A stretch of 64,000 nucleotides of DNA. It comes from Streptomyces flavotricini. GTDB taxonomy: Bacteria > Actinomycetota > Actinomycetes > Streptomycetales > Streptomycetaceae. The stretch is from positions 4,243,309 to 4,307,308 of the forward strand of contig NZ_JAINUL010000001.1 of the NCBI RefSeq assembly GCF_020639365.1, given 5' to 3'. Numbering within the stretch: the first letter of the stretch is position 1; the number at the start of each line of letters is the position of its first letter. Shown piece by piece: positions 23,189 through 33,100 of this stretch. The notes below the pieces were generated by a model. It ran no database searches. It saw only the letters and a list, made by a program, of their open reading frames with translations, and was not told the origin of the DNA. The position numbers and the translations under genes were made by a program.

Positions 23189-24931
23189 ATGAGCGACCCC
23201 ATCCCCCACTGGGCCCTGGCCGAAGCCCCCGACGGCCTCTGGCACGCGATGCCGCTCACCCCCGCGCCCGCCGCCTCCGGCACGCCCACCACCCCCGGGA
23301 TCCCCGCCGGCCCCGCCGGCGCAGGCCACCTCGCCTTCGAAGACCCCGCGGAAGCGATCCGCTCCGCCCCCGTCCCCACCCGCTGGATCTGGCGCAGCAC
23401 CGCCGCCGTCTACCCCCGCCTGCTCGCCGCGGGCGCCCGCGTCGACCGCTGCCACGACATCGAAGACACCGAACTCCTCCTCCTCGCCCACGAAGGCCGC
23501 TCCGGCGAGCCCCGCTCGGCCGCGGCCGCCTGGGCCCGCCTCACCGGCGCCCCCGTACCCCCCGATCCCCCCGCCCGCGCCGCCGCCCCCACCGCCCAGA
23601 CCCAGGCCCAGGACTCCCTCTTCGACGCCCGGCCCACCTCCGTCCCCCTCCCCCTCGACGCCCTCGTCGCCGTCTACCGCGACCAGGCGAGGCGCACGGC
23701 GGCCACCGCGCACCCCGACCGCATGCGCCTGCTCACCACCTCCGAGTCGGCGGCCTTCCTCATCGCCGCCGAAATGCAGCGCGCCGGCCTCCCCTGGCGC
23801 GCCGACGTCCACCGCGCCCTGCTCACCGAGCTCCTCGGCGAGCGGTACGCGGGCGGCGGCGAACCCCGCCGCCTCGCCGAGCTGGCCGAGGAGATCTCCG
23901 CCGCGTTCGGCCGCCGCGTACGCCCCGACCTGCCGGCCGACGTCATCAAGGCCTTCGCCGAGGCCGGGATCCGGCTCAAGTCCACCCGCCGCTGGGAGAT
24001 CCAGGAGCTCGACCACCCCGCCGTCGAGCCGCTCCTCGCGTACAAGAAGCTGTACCGGATCTACACCGCCCACGGCTGGTCCTGGCTCCAGGACTGGGTC
24101 CGCGACGGCCGCTTCCGCCCCGAGTTCGTCCCCGGCGGCACCCTCACCGGCCGCTGGGTCACCAACGGCGGCGGCGCCCTGCAGATCCCGAAGGTGATCC
24201 GGCGAGCCGTCGTCGCCGACCCGGGCTGGCGGCTCGTCGTCGCCGACGCCGACCAGATGGAGCCCCGCGTCCTGGCCGCGATCTCCCGCGACCCCGCCTT
24301 CATGGAGGTGGCCGGGCGCCCCGAGGACCTTTACACCGCCGTCTCCCGCCAAGGCTTCTCCGGCGACCGTGACATGGCCAAACTGGCGGTCCTCGGCGCC
24401 GTGTACGGACAGACCTCCGGCGACGGCCTGAAGAACCTCGCCGCCCTGCGCCGCCGTTTCCCGCAGGCCGTGGCGTACGTGGACGACGCCGCCAAGGCCG
24501 GCGAGGAGGGCCGCCTCGTACGGACCTGGCTGGGCCGGACCTGCCCGCCGCCGGTCGGCGCCGACGAGGACGGCGAAGCCGGAGTCCCGCAGGACCGGGA
24601 GGAGGGCTGGACCCCGAGCTACGCCTCCACCAACACCCGGGCCCGCGGCCGGTTCACCCGTAACTTCGTCGTCCAGGGCAGCGCCGCCGACTGGGCCCTG
24701 CTGCTCCTCGCGGCCCTCCGCCAGGCCATCGCGGGCGCCGGCATGCGGGCCGAGCTGGTCTTCTTCCAGCACGACGAGGTGATCGTGCACTGTCCGGCCG
24801 AGGAGGCCGAGGCGGTGGCCGAGGCGATCCGCACCGCCGGCCACCGCGCCGGCCGCATCGCCTTCGGCGACACCCCGGTCCGCTTCCCGTTCACGACGGC
24901 GATCGTGGAGTGCTACGCGGACGCGAAATAG
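23189..24931 (+). CDS. PolA-family DNA polymerase (bifunctional exonuclease/polymerase-like), second PolI
   Basis: Family A polymerase of 580 residues without the 5' nuclease domain of full PolI. Polymerase motif A is DADQMEPRVLAAIS (about 352), motif B RDMAKLAVLGAVYGQTSGDG, motif C FFQHDEVIVH (HDE, about 528). The N-terminal 230 residues stand where the 3'-5' exonuclease would be, but the FDxET Exo I block is not recognisable, and CHDIEDTELLLLAHEG and VYRDQARRT are only weak counterparts of Exo II/III. Insertion rich in Pro/Ala at 120-155. Replicative role unclear; probably repair. Convergent with the GNAT gene, seven bases apart. Confidence 0.9.
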   Translation: MSDPIPHWALAEAPDGLWHAMPLTPAPAASGTPTTPGIPAGPAGAGHLAFEDPAEAIRSAPVPTRWIWRSTAAVYPRLLAAGARVDRCHDIEDTELLLLAHEGRSGEPRSAAAAWARLTGAPVPPDPPARAAAPTAQTQAQDSLFDARPTSVPLPLDALVAVYRDQARRTAATAHPDRMRLLTTSESAAFLIAAEMQRAGLPWRADVHRALLTELLGERYAGGGEPRRLAELAEEISAAFGRRVRPDLPADVIKAFAEAGIRLKSTRRWEIQELDHPAVEPLLAYKKLYRIYTAHGWSWLQDWVRDGRFRPEFVPGGTLTGRWVTNGGGALQIPKVIRRAVVADPGWRLVVADADQMEPRVLAAISRDPAFMEVAGRPEDLYTAVSRQGFSGDRDMAKLAVLGAVYGQTSGDGLKNLAALRRRFPQAVAYVDDAAKAGEEGRLVRTWLGRTCPPPVGADEDGEAGVPQDREEGWTPSYASTNTRARGRFTRNFVVQGSAADWALLLLAALRQAIAGAGMRAELVFFQHDEVIVHCPAEEAEAVAEAIRTAGHRAGRIAFGDTPVRFPFTTAIVECYADAK

Positions 24932-24938
24932 CGCGGCC

Positions 24939-25415
24939 TCACCCCACTGCGCGAGCGTCCGGTCCGTGGAAGTAGACGTGGAACTCCTCGCGCTCGAACC
25001 CCTCCGCCTCGTACAGCGCCTGCGCGACGTGGTTGTCGTACGCCGTCTCCAGCTGCACCCCGGACACCCCTGCCTCCCGCGCCCGGCGCAGCACCTCGCG
25101 CAGCAGCGCCCGCCCGGCGCCGGTGCGGCGGCCGGACGGGTCGACGTACAGGTCGCTCAGGATCCACATCGGCCGCAGGGCGAGGGAGGAGAAGGTCCGG
25201 TAGACCTGCGCGAAACCGACCGTGCCGGCCTCCGGCACGTCGGCCAGCAGCACCAGCGACTCACCGGCCCGGATCCGATCGGCGAGGAACGCCCGGGGTG
25301 CGTCCGGGTCCTCGACCTTCACCTCGTAGAAATCGAGGTAGCCGCGGAACAGCGCACCCGCGACCTCGACATCACCCATACCTGCGACGCGTACCACCGA
25401 CTGCTCATCGTTCAT
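24939..25415 (-). CDS. GNAT family N-acetyltransferase
   Basis: Acetyl-CoA-dependent acyltransferase of 158 residues. The acetyl-CoA binding motif A is LSDLYVDPSGRRTGAGRALLREV (pattern R-R-x-G-x-G/A), followed by VQLETAYDNHVAQALYEAEGF, the usual motif B with Asn and Tyr. Substrate unknown. ATG at 25415. It follows the serine hydrolase by four bases on the same strand, so both are probably in one transcript. Confidence 0.92.
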   Translation of the reverse strand: MNDEQSVVRVAGMGDVEVAGALFRGYLDFYEVKVEDPDAPRAFLADRIRAGESLVLLADVPEAGTVGFAQVYRTFSSLALRPMWILSDLYVDPSGRRTGAGRALLREVLRRAREAGVSGVQLETAYDNHVAQALYEAEGFEREEFHVYFHGPDARAVG

Positions 25416-25419
25416 GGAC

Positions 25420-26658
25420 TCAGTGTCCGGTAACGGGCTGGGCGGGCAGGCTGAAGACGTGGTCCGGGGTGACGACCTTGGTGATCGCCTCGCCGAACAG
25501 GGTGCTGGGCTCGGAACCCTCGTAGGCGATGTCCGTGTTCAGCAGCACCACCAGCGTGGCCTTCGACTGCGGCAGGTAGACGGTCAGCGACTGGTAGCCG
25601 GGCAGGGAGCCGTTGTGGCCGATCCAGCCCTGGACGTTGAAGATGCCCAGGCCGTATCCGGTGCCCGGCAGCGCGTCGACCACCTTCAGCCGCTCCGCCT
25701 GGGTGGCGGGCTTCAGCAGCGTGCCCGTGGCCACGACCTTCGCCCAGGTCTTCAGGTCGTCGAGGTCGGAGATCATGGCTCCGGCGGCCCAGCCCCAGGA
25801 GGGGTTCCAGTCGGCCGAGTCCTCGGTCTTCCCGGTGGCGGTCTGGTCGGTGTAGCCCTGGGAGTGCGGGGTGGGGAACTCCGCGCCCACGGGGAACAGC
25901 GTGCGGTGCAGCCCGGCCGGGGCGACGACCTTCTGGTTGATGTAGTCGTTGAGCCGCTGCCCGGTCTGCTTCTCCACCACCAACCCCAGCAGGATCAGGT
26001 TGGTGTTGCAGTAGGAGAACTTGGCGTTGGGCTCGAACAGCACCGGGTGCTTGAAGGAGTACGCGAGCAACTCCTGCGGGGTGAACGGCCGTCGGGGATT
26101 GCTCGTCAGGGCCTTGAAGAAGCCCTCGTCCTCGGAGTAGTTGAACAGCCCGCTCCGCATCCCGGCGAGCTCGCGCAGCGTGATCCGGTCCCCGTTGGGC
26201 ACCCCGGACACGTACTTGCCGATGGGGTCGTCCAGTGCGACCTTGCCCTGGTCGACCAGCTGGAGCAGGGCGGTCACGGTGAAGGTCTTGGTCTCGCTGC
26301 CGATGCGCATGTACATGTCCGTACGGATCGGCCGGCCGGTGGCCTTGTCGGCGACCCCGAAGGACCGCACGTACGAGCCCTTGCCGGGGGCCGAGAGCGA
26401 GACCATCACCCCGGGTATCTTCGCCTGGCTCATCACCTTCAGGACGGCATCGTCCAACTGCCGTGCCACGGCGGGCGTGAGCTGCGGGAACTGCCCGTCG
26501 GCCGCCACCGAAGCCGGAGCCGAGGCAGGAGCCGAAGCCGAGACCGAGACGACGCTCGCCGCCGGCGGGGATTCCCACGCGTACCCGACCCCGAGCGGCA
26601 CCACCACCAGCCCCACGGCGACCGCCCCCACCGCCGCTCTACGCACCCGTGTAGACAT
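25420..26658 (-). CDS. Secreted serine hydrolase, beta-lactamase/DD-peptidase family (class C-like)
   Basis: Protein of 412 residues with a signal segment (about 7-27) and a Ser/Ala-rich linker to about 52. Catalytic motifs: SETK (about 115), YCN in FSYCNTNLILLG, and HNGSLPGY as the KTG counterpart. This is the profile of D-Ala-D-Ala carboxypeptidases and penicillin-binding esterases of the class C fold; it may be a carboxypeptidase or an esterase, not necessarily a resistance enzyme. ATG at 26658 has AGGAGGG close by. Followed by the GNAT gene with four-base spacing. Confidence 0.92.
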   Translation of the reverse strand: MSTRVRRAAVGAVAVGLVVVPLGVGYAWESPPAASVVSVSASAPASAPASVAADGQFPQLTPAVARQLDDAVLKVMSQAKIPGVMVSLSAPGKGSYVRSFGVADKATGRPIRTDMYMRIGSETKTFTVTALLQLVDQGKVALDDPIGKYVSGVPNGDRITLRELAGMRSGLFNYSEDEGFFKALTSNPRRPFTPQELLAYSFKHPVLFEPNAKFSYCNTNLILLGLVVEKQTGQRLNDYINQKVVAPAGLHRTLFPVGAEFPTPHSQGYTDQTATGKTEDSADWNPSWGWAAGAMISDLDDLKTWAKVVATGTLLKPATQAERLKVVDALPGTGYGLGIFNVQGWIGHNGSLPGYQSLTVYLPQSKATLVVLLNTDIAYEGSEPSTLFGEAITKVVTPDHVFSLPAQPVTGH

Positions 26659-26855
26659 GCCGCCCTCCTACCACGCGTAGCCCAGGTCCAGCCTTCCCAA
26701 AGTAGCCCCGCCCCCACCCCCCAGCGACCGGACTCCGACCACCCCCATCGGAAGCCCCGGTCGATCACACGGCGTAGGCGCGGTGGGCACGCAATGGGCA
26801 CGCAGGGCGGTGCGTCGCGCAGCGGGGCCTTGGTCCGGCCTCCTGGGGACATAGC

Positions 26856-26892
26856 AAAAGCCCCAGGTCACGGCGAGTGAGTCCTGGGGCTT
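26856..26892 (-). terminator. Terminator of the tRNA-Thr transcript
   Basis: Ten-bp stem (26858-26867 with 26883-26892) directly downstream of the tRNA on the minus strand, followed by TTTTGC. The 15-base loop is large. Confidence 0.7.
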
Positions 26893-26899
26893 CTACAGA

Positions 26900-26972
26900 G
26901 CCGCCTTCGGGATTCGAACCCGAGACCTACGCATTACGAGTGCGTTGCTCTGGCCAACTGAGCTAAGGCGGC
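26900..26972 (-). tRNA. tRNA-Thr (anticodon CGT)
   Basis: 73 bases that fold as a full cloverleaf: acceptor GCCGCCT/AGGCGGC, D arm with AGCTCAGTTGGC, anticodon stem ACGCA/TGCGT with loop CTCGTAA (anticodon CGT), and T arm with GGTTCGAATC. CCA is not encoded. It reads ACG codons, which are frequent here. Confidence 0.97.
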
Positions 26973-27108
26973 ACCGCTGGTTAGACAAGTGTTCCCTCGG
27001 AGAGGAGCTCTCATCAGCAGCGGCGCCAAGTCTACAGGCTCCAACGGGGTGCCTTGAACCGCATTCTGCGGGGTGGGACATGTGTCACATACAGGGCGGA
27101 TCCGGGCG

Positions 27109-28674
27109 TCACGTGCACTTCTTGCCGTCCTTGGGCGGGGTGCCCTGCAGGAGGTACGCGTTGATCGCCGTGTCGATGCAGGAGCTGCCGCGGCCGTACG
27201 CCGTGTGGCCGTCGCCGTCGTACGTGAGCAGCACTCCCGAGTCGAGCTGCTCGGCGAGTGCCTGGGCCCACTTGTACGGGGTCGCCGGGTCGCGGACCGT
27301 GCCCACCACCACGATCGGCGGGGCGCCCTTCGCGTTCAGGGCGCGGGCCTCGCCGGTGGCCTTCACCGGCCAGTACGCGCAGTTCAGCGAGGCCCAGGCG
27401 AGGCCCGCCCCGAACACCGGGGAAGCCTTCTCGAAGGAGGGCAGGGCCGCGTCCACCGCCTCCGGGCCGGCGAAGGCGGGCGGCTGGTCGAGGCAGTTCA
27501 CCGCGGCGTTCGCGAACATCAGGTTCGCGTACTTCCCGTCCGGCTCGCGCTCGTAGTAGCTGTCGGCGAGGCCGAGCAGCCCGGACCCGTCGCCGTTCAT
27601 CGCCGACGTCAGCGCCTCGCGCAGCTGCGGCCACGCGCTCTCGTCGTACAGCGCCGCGATCACCCCCGTCGTGGCGAGGGACTCGCCGAGCGGGCGGGCC
27701 GGATCACCGCTGGGCACGGGCTGGGCGTCGACCTTGCGGAAGAACTCCTGCAGCTGCTCGGCCATCGCCTCCGGGCCGCCCTTGCCGAGCGGGCAGTCGG
27801 ACTGCTTCGCGCAGTCCTTGGCGAAGGAGCGCAGCGCGGTCTCGAAGCCGCCGGTCTGGTCCCGGTTCATTTCCAGCGCCGGACGGGAGGGATCCATCGC
27901 GCCGTCCAGGACGAGGCGGCCGACCCGGCCGGGGAAGAGGTCCGCGTACGTCGCCCCGAGGAGGGTGCCGTACGAGGCTCCGACGTACGTCAGCTTCTCG
28001 TCGCCCAGCGCCGCGCGCAGCATGTCCATGTCGCGGGCGGCCTCGACGGTGGAGACGTGCGGCAGGACCCGCTGCGAGCGGGCCTTGCAGCCGTCGGCGA
28101 ACTGCTTGAAGGCGGTCACCAGCTCGGCCCGCTCCGCGGCGTTGTCCGGTGTCTGGTCCACCTGCGTGAACTTGTCCATCTGCGGGCCGGTCAGGCACTC
28201 CACCGGACTGCTGCGGTCCACCCCGCGCGGGTCGAAGGAGACCATGTCGTACTGGGCGCGGACGGGTGCCGGGTAGCCGATGCCCGCGTACGCCTGGAGG
28301 TACCCGATGCCGGAGCCGCCCGGTCCGCCCGGGTTGACCACGAGCGAGCCCAGCCGCTTGCCCGGGCCGGTGGCCGGGCGGCGGGCCACGGCGATGTCCA
28401 CGTCCTGCCCGGACTCGGGGTGCGCGTAGTCCAGCGGGGCCTTCATCGTGGCGCACTGGAAGCCGGGGACACCGCAGTCGCGCCAGTTCAGCTTCTGCTC
28501 GTAGTACGGGCGCAGCGCCGCCGGGACCGCGGTCGGAGCCGCCTGCGCGGCACCCCCGGACGAGGAAGCCGCTGCCTGCACGCCCCCCGAACCGTTCGAA
28601 GTGCACCCGGAGAGGAGCAGCCCGGCGGCTGCGATCACGGTTCCGGAGGTGCGCAGCAGGCGACTGGTGTCCAT
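27109..28674 (-). CDS. Lipoprotein alpha/beta hydrolase, tripeptidyl-aminopeptidase (SlpD/Tap) type
   Basis: Secreted peptidase of 521 residues. Signal peptide with lipobox LLSGC (Cys24). Oxyanion region NPGGPGGSGIGYL, nucleophile elbow GASYGTL (GxSxG), the typical DGAMDPS, and the C-terminal TAP-like domain with PIVVVGTVRDPATPYKWA (acid) and DGDGHTAYGRGSSC (His). It clips tripeptides from the N-termini of secreted proteins or peptides; SlpD/SlpE of S. lividans are close in layout. It stands alone between the tRNA and holB. Confidence 0.93.
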   Translation of the reverse strand: MDTSRLLRTSGTVIAAAGLLLSGCTSNGSGGVQAAASSSGGAAQAAPTAVPAALRPYYEQKLNWRDCGVPGFQCATMKAPLDYAHPESGQDVDIAVARRPATGPGKRLGSLVVNPGGPGGSGIGYLQAYAGIGYPAPVRAQYDMVSFDPRGVDRSSPVECLTGPQMDKFTQVDQTPDNAAERAELVTAFKQFADGCKARSQRVLPHVSTVEAARDMDMLRAALGDEKLTYVGASYGTLLGATYADLFPGRVGRLVLDGAMDPSRPALEMNRDQTGGFETALRSFAKDCAKQSDCPLGKGGPEAMAEQLQEFFRKVDAQPVPSGDPARPLGESLATTGVIAALYDESAWPQLREALTSAMNGDGSGLLGLADSYYEREPDGKYANLMFANAAVNCLDQPPAFAGPEAVDAALPSFEKASPVFGAGLAWASLNCAYWPVKATGEARALNAKGAPPIVVVGTVRDPATPYKWAQALAEQLDSGVLLTYDGDGHTAYGRGSSCIDTAINAYLLQGTPPKDGKKCT

Positions 28675-28841
28675 TCCCGGAGCCTACGGCCTGCCGGGCG
28701 CCCCGGCCGGGCGAGCGCACGCCCGGCCGGCCGACCTCCGCCCGGAGCCCGCCGCAGGCCCGCCCGGAACCCGCACCGCGCGGCCCGACCTCGCCTGATC
28801 GCTCATACGGGTGACGCGGTCAATGGGGCGGGCGAGGGCCG

Positions 28842-30053
28842 TCAGCCCGCGCGCAGGGACATCGTCATCGCCTCGACCGCGAGGAGCGGGGCCACGTTGC
28901 GGTCCAGGGCATTGCGGCAGGCGATGATCGCCTCGATCCGGCGCAGGGTGCGCTCCGGTCCGGACGCCCGGGCGATCCGGTCGAGGTCGGCCCGCAGCTC
29001 TTCGTTCGCGATCGCCAGCGAGGATCCGAGCTGGAGGGCCAGCACGTCCCGGTAGAAGCCGGTGAGGTCGCTCAACGCCAGGTCGAGGGTGTCGCGCTGG
29101 GTACGGGTGCGGCGGCGCTTCTGCCGGTCTTCGAGTTCCTTCATCACGCCCGCCGTGCCGCGCGGCATCCGGCCGCCCGTGCCCGCTCCGGCGCCGAGCG
29201 CGGCCCGCAGGTCCTCGGTCTCCTTCGTGTCGACCTCCTCCGCGACCTGCTTGGCGTCCTCGGCGGCGGCGTCGACCAGCTCCTGGGCGGCCTTGAGACA
29301 GCCGCCCACGTCATCGATGCGGAGCGGGAGCTTCAGGACGGCGGCCCGGCGGGTCCGGGCGGACTCGTCGGTGGCGAGCCGGCGGGCGCGGCCGATGTGC
29401 CCCTGCGTCGCGCGCGCGGCGGCCGCGGCGACGGCGGGATCGATGCCGTCGCGCCGCACCAGCACCTCGGCGACGGCGGCGACCGGCGGGGTGCGCAGGG
29501 TCAGGTGCCGGCAGCGGGAGCGGATGGTCGGCAGCACGTCCTCCAGGGAGGGCGCGCACAGCAGCCACACGGTCCGCGGAGCGGGCTCCTCCACGGCCTT
29601 GAGGAGCACATTGCCCGCTCCCTCGGTCAGCCGGTCGGCGTCCTCCAGGACGATGACCTGCCAGCGGCCCACGGCCGGGGAGAGCTGTGCCCGGCGGACC
29701 AGGTCGCGGGTCTCCTTCACGCCGATGGAGAGCAGATCCGTGCGGACGATCTCCACATCGGCGTGCGTGCCGACCAGGGTGGTGTGGCAGCCGTCGCAGA
29801 ACCCGCAGCCCGGCTCGCCCCCGAGGGCGCGGTCGGGGCTGGTGCACTGGAGCGCGGCCGCGAAGGCGCGGGCGGCGGTGGCCCGCCCGGAGCCGGGCGG
29901 GCCGGTGAACAGCCAGGCGTGGGTCATCTTGGACGCGGCGGGCGGCGCGGTCCCGGCCTCGACGGCGGTGACCAGGGCGTCGGCGTCACGGGCGGCGGCG
30001 GCCAGCTGCGCCTGCACCCGCTCCTGTCCCACCAGGTCGTCCCATACGGGCAT
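28842..30053 (-). CDS. holB: DNA polymerase III, delta-prime subunit
   Basis: Part of the clamp loader that places the beta clamp on DNA. The 403 residues show a P-loop (FTGPPGSGRATAA, with Arg replacing the usual Lys), a zinc module of four Cys (GEPGCGFCDGCHTT), DADRLTEGAGNVLLKAVEEP (Walker B-like) and the SRC motif in TIRSRCRHLTLRTP. The Arg in the P-loop means delta-prime probably does not hydrolyse ATP, which is normal for this subunit. ATG at 30053 (MPVWDDLVGQERV) is preferred over the GTG three codons upstream. Follows tmk closely, so both share a transcript. Confidence 0.95.
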   Translation of the reverse strand: MPVWDDLVGQERVQAQLAAAARDADALVTAVEAGTAPPAASKMTHAWLFTGPPGSGRATAARAFAAALQCTSPDRALGGEPGCGFCDGCHTTLVGTHADVEIVRTDLLSIGVKETRDLVRRAQLSPAVGRWQVIVLEDADRLTEGAGNVLLKAVEEPAPRTVWLLCAPSLEDVLPTIRSRCRHLTLRTPPVAAVAEVLVRRDGIDPAVAAAAARATQGHIGRARRLATDESARTRRAAVLKLPLRIDDVGGCLKAAQELVDAAAEDAKQVAEEVDTKETEDLRAALGAGAGTGGRMPRGTAGVMKELEDRQKRRRTRTQRDTLDLALSDLTGFYRDVLALQLGSSLAIANEELRADLDRIARASGPERTLRRIEAIIACRNALDRNVAPLLAVEAMTMSLRAG

Positions 30054-30153
30054 CGCGCCCACCGCCTTTCACCGGCCGTCGTCGCCTTGGCCGTCCGTAC
30101 CGCTCGTCCTGCTCTGCCCGTCCCAGTGTGGCGGGCGCCACCGACACGCCCCG

Positions 30154-33100
30154 TCAGCGGCGGCGCGGACCGCCCTCTTCGCCCTCGTCGTCCCGGCGCG
30201 GGCCGAGCAGTTCGTCCGCCAGGGTCGGCAGGTCGTCGAGCGGGGTCTCCTCGGCCCAGGCGGGCCGCGGCCGGCTCGGTGACCGGTCCTGCCGGTCCTC
30301 CCGGCCCTGCCCGCCCGGGAGGCCGTCGGCTCCGAAGACCGGGAGTTCGCGCGTGGCGTCCTCGGCGTCCTCGGCGTCCCGGAAGATGCCCGGCGGCACC
30401 CGGTCGGCCGGGCTCTCCTCGGAACGCCGTGCCGTCGGCCGCTTGGCCGACCGGGCCGGGCCGGACGGGGCCTGACCGGCCGCAGGGCTCGTACGGGACG
30501 GCCGTACGGGCGGCAGGACCGCCGTCTCGTCGGTCGGACCGGCTGCCGGTACGGGCGGCAGGACCGCCGTCTCCTCCGCCGGGCCGGCCGGCGGAACGGC
30601 CGGCAGCACCGAGGTCTCCGCCGCCGGGTCGATCTTCGGCACCGGGACGGTCTGCGTCACGTCGTCCGGCTGGACGACCCGCTTGACCAGCGGGGTCTCC
30701 ACGGTCACGGCGTCGTCCGGCAGCGGATCCTTGGTCATCGCCACCTTGGGCGCCGGAGCCGCCGGAGCCGGAGCCGGAGCAGGCGTCGCGGCCGGAGCCG
30801 GAGCCGATGCCGCCGCCGAAGCCGAAGCGGCCGCCGCGGCCTGCGCAGCCGCCGCTGCCGCCGAGGCCTCCGCCAGCCGGCGCGCCTCCTCGGCCCTCAG
30901 CAGGGCCTCCTCCGCCCGCCGCTGCTTCTCCAGCCGCCGCTCCTCGGCCTCGGCGCGCAGCCGGGCCTCCTCCTCCGCCTGCCTGCGCAGCCGCTCCGCC
31001 TCCGCGGCGCGGGCCTCCTCCTCGGCCTCCGCGCGCAGCCGCTCGGCCTCGGCCCGGGCGCGGGCCTCCTCTTCGGCGCGCTGCCGCTCTTCCTCCGCCT
31101 TGCGGGCGGCCTCGGCCTCGGCCTTGATCCGGGCGGCTTCCGCCTCGGCCCTGCGCCGGGCTTCCTCCTCCGCGCGCAGCCGCTCTTCCTCCGCCTTGCG
31201 CGCCGCCTCTTCCGCGGCCCTGCGCCGGGCGTCCTCCTCGGCCTTGCGCCGGGCCTCGGCCTGGGCGGCCACCTCTGCCTCCGAGAGCGGGAGCATCCGG
31301 TCCAGGCGGTGGCGTACGACGGTGGTCACGGACTGGGGGTCCTGCCCGGCGTCGACCACCAGGTAGCGCCCGGGGTCGGCCGCGGCCAGCGTCAGGAACC
31401 CGGCCCGGACCCGCTGGTGGAACTCGGCCGGCTCCGACTCCAGCCGGTCCGGCGCCTCCGTGAACCGCTCGCGGGCCGCCTCCGGCGATACGTCGAGCAG
31501 CACGGTCAGGTTCGGGACGAGCCCGTCGGTGGCCCAGCGTGAGATCCGGGCGATCTCGGTCGGGGACAGGTCGCGCCCGGCTCCCTGGTACGCGACCGAG
31601 GAGTCGATGTAGCGGTCGGAGATGACGACCGCGCCGCGCTCCAGGGCGGGCCGGACGACGGTGTCCACGTGCTCCGCGCGGTCCGCGGCGTACAGCAGGG
31701 CCTCGGCGCGGTTCGACAGCCCGGCCGAGGAGACGTCGAGCAGGATCGAGCGGAGCCGCTTGCCGACCGGGGTGGCCCCCGGCTCGCGGGTCACGACGAC
31801 CTCGTGGCCCTTGCCCCGTATCCAGTCGGCCAGCGCCTCGACCTGGGTGGACTTGCCGGCGCCGTCCCCGCCCTCCAGTGCGATGAAGAACCCGGCGTCG
31901 GAAGCGGCCTGCACCGGCTCCCCGCCGCGCAGCGCCTCGCGCAGGTCGCGGCGCAGCGGTACGCCGCTGCGGTCGTCGGCCTTGGCGAGCACCACGACGG
32001 CGACCGGCAGCAGCAGGGCGCCGACCAGCATCAGGGTGAAGGCGGCCCCGCCGTGCGCGAAGACGACGTCCCCGGATGCCAGGCGGTGCGGGCCGATGGC
32101 CGCGGCCAGGGCCGGGGCGAGGACGGCTCCGATGCCCACGGCCACCCGTACGACGGCCTGCAGGTGCTCGGTGACCCGGGCGCGGCGGAACTCCTCGGTC
32201 TCCTGGTCGAGCAGGGTGTGTCCGGTGTTGGCGGCCACGCCCGCGGCGGTGCCGGCGAGCAGCGACAGGAACAGGACGGTCGCGGTGTCCGGGACCAGCC
32301 CGGTGAGCAGCAGCGCGAGCCCGGCCACCGCGATGGCGAGGGCCAGCAGCCGGCGCCGGGACAGCGCGGGCAGCACCTTGCCGGCCTGGGTGGCGCGGAT
32401 GCCGACGGCGGTGCCGCCGAGCAGGGCCAGGACGAGCAGGGAGAAGGTGGCGGGGCCGCCGCCCAGGTCGAAGGCGTGCAGGACGGCGACGGCGGCCGCG
32501 CTGGCCACGGCTCCGGCGACGGCGGCGCAGGCCAGGACGAGCAGCGCAATGGCCCCCGTACGCCCCTTCTCAGGGCGGTCCCCCACCTTGGGGGCCCGCA
32601 GGCCCTCCAGCGGGGACCGCGGGCGCGGGGTCTTCGCCGAGGGCAGCAGGAGCGGGAGCAGCAGCGACACGGACGCCGCGAAGAGGCCGGAGGCCACGTA
32701 CGAGCCGAGGGCGGCCTGGTTCTCGGCGAACCAGTCCACGCCGAGGCCGAGGGCCTTGCCGACCAGGGTCGCGGCGAGCAGGACGGCCGCGGCGACGGGC
32801 AGCGCGGCGAAGGACGTCCGCAGATTCAGCCGGCGCAGCGCGTCGAGGTGGTCGGGCAGCGGCCGTACGGTCGCCCCCTCGGGCGGCGGCGAGGGCAGCA
32901 GGGCGGGGGCCGCGCTGTCCTTGGCCAGGGTCCACAGCCGCTCGGCGCCGCCGGAGACGAAGACGGTGGCCAGCAGCGCGGTCAGCGCCTGGGCCGGGAT
33001 CCAGTCGAGCCAGAGCGGGGCGACGACGAACAGGCCGAGCCGGATTCCGTCGGCGCCGATCATCGTCCAGCGTCGGTCCAGCGTGCCGCCGGCCTCCTTC

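Noticed and set aside
26668..26871. Minus-strand frame of about 67 codons between serine hydrolase and tRNA
   Set aside because: Overlaps the tRNA terminator, has no ribosome site and has Pro/Gly/Arg-rich sequence.
28675..28841. Possible small gene between the lipoprotein peptidase and holB
   Set aside because: Short open frames here lack ribosome sites and show no protein-like pattern.
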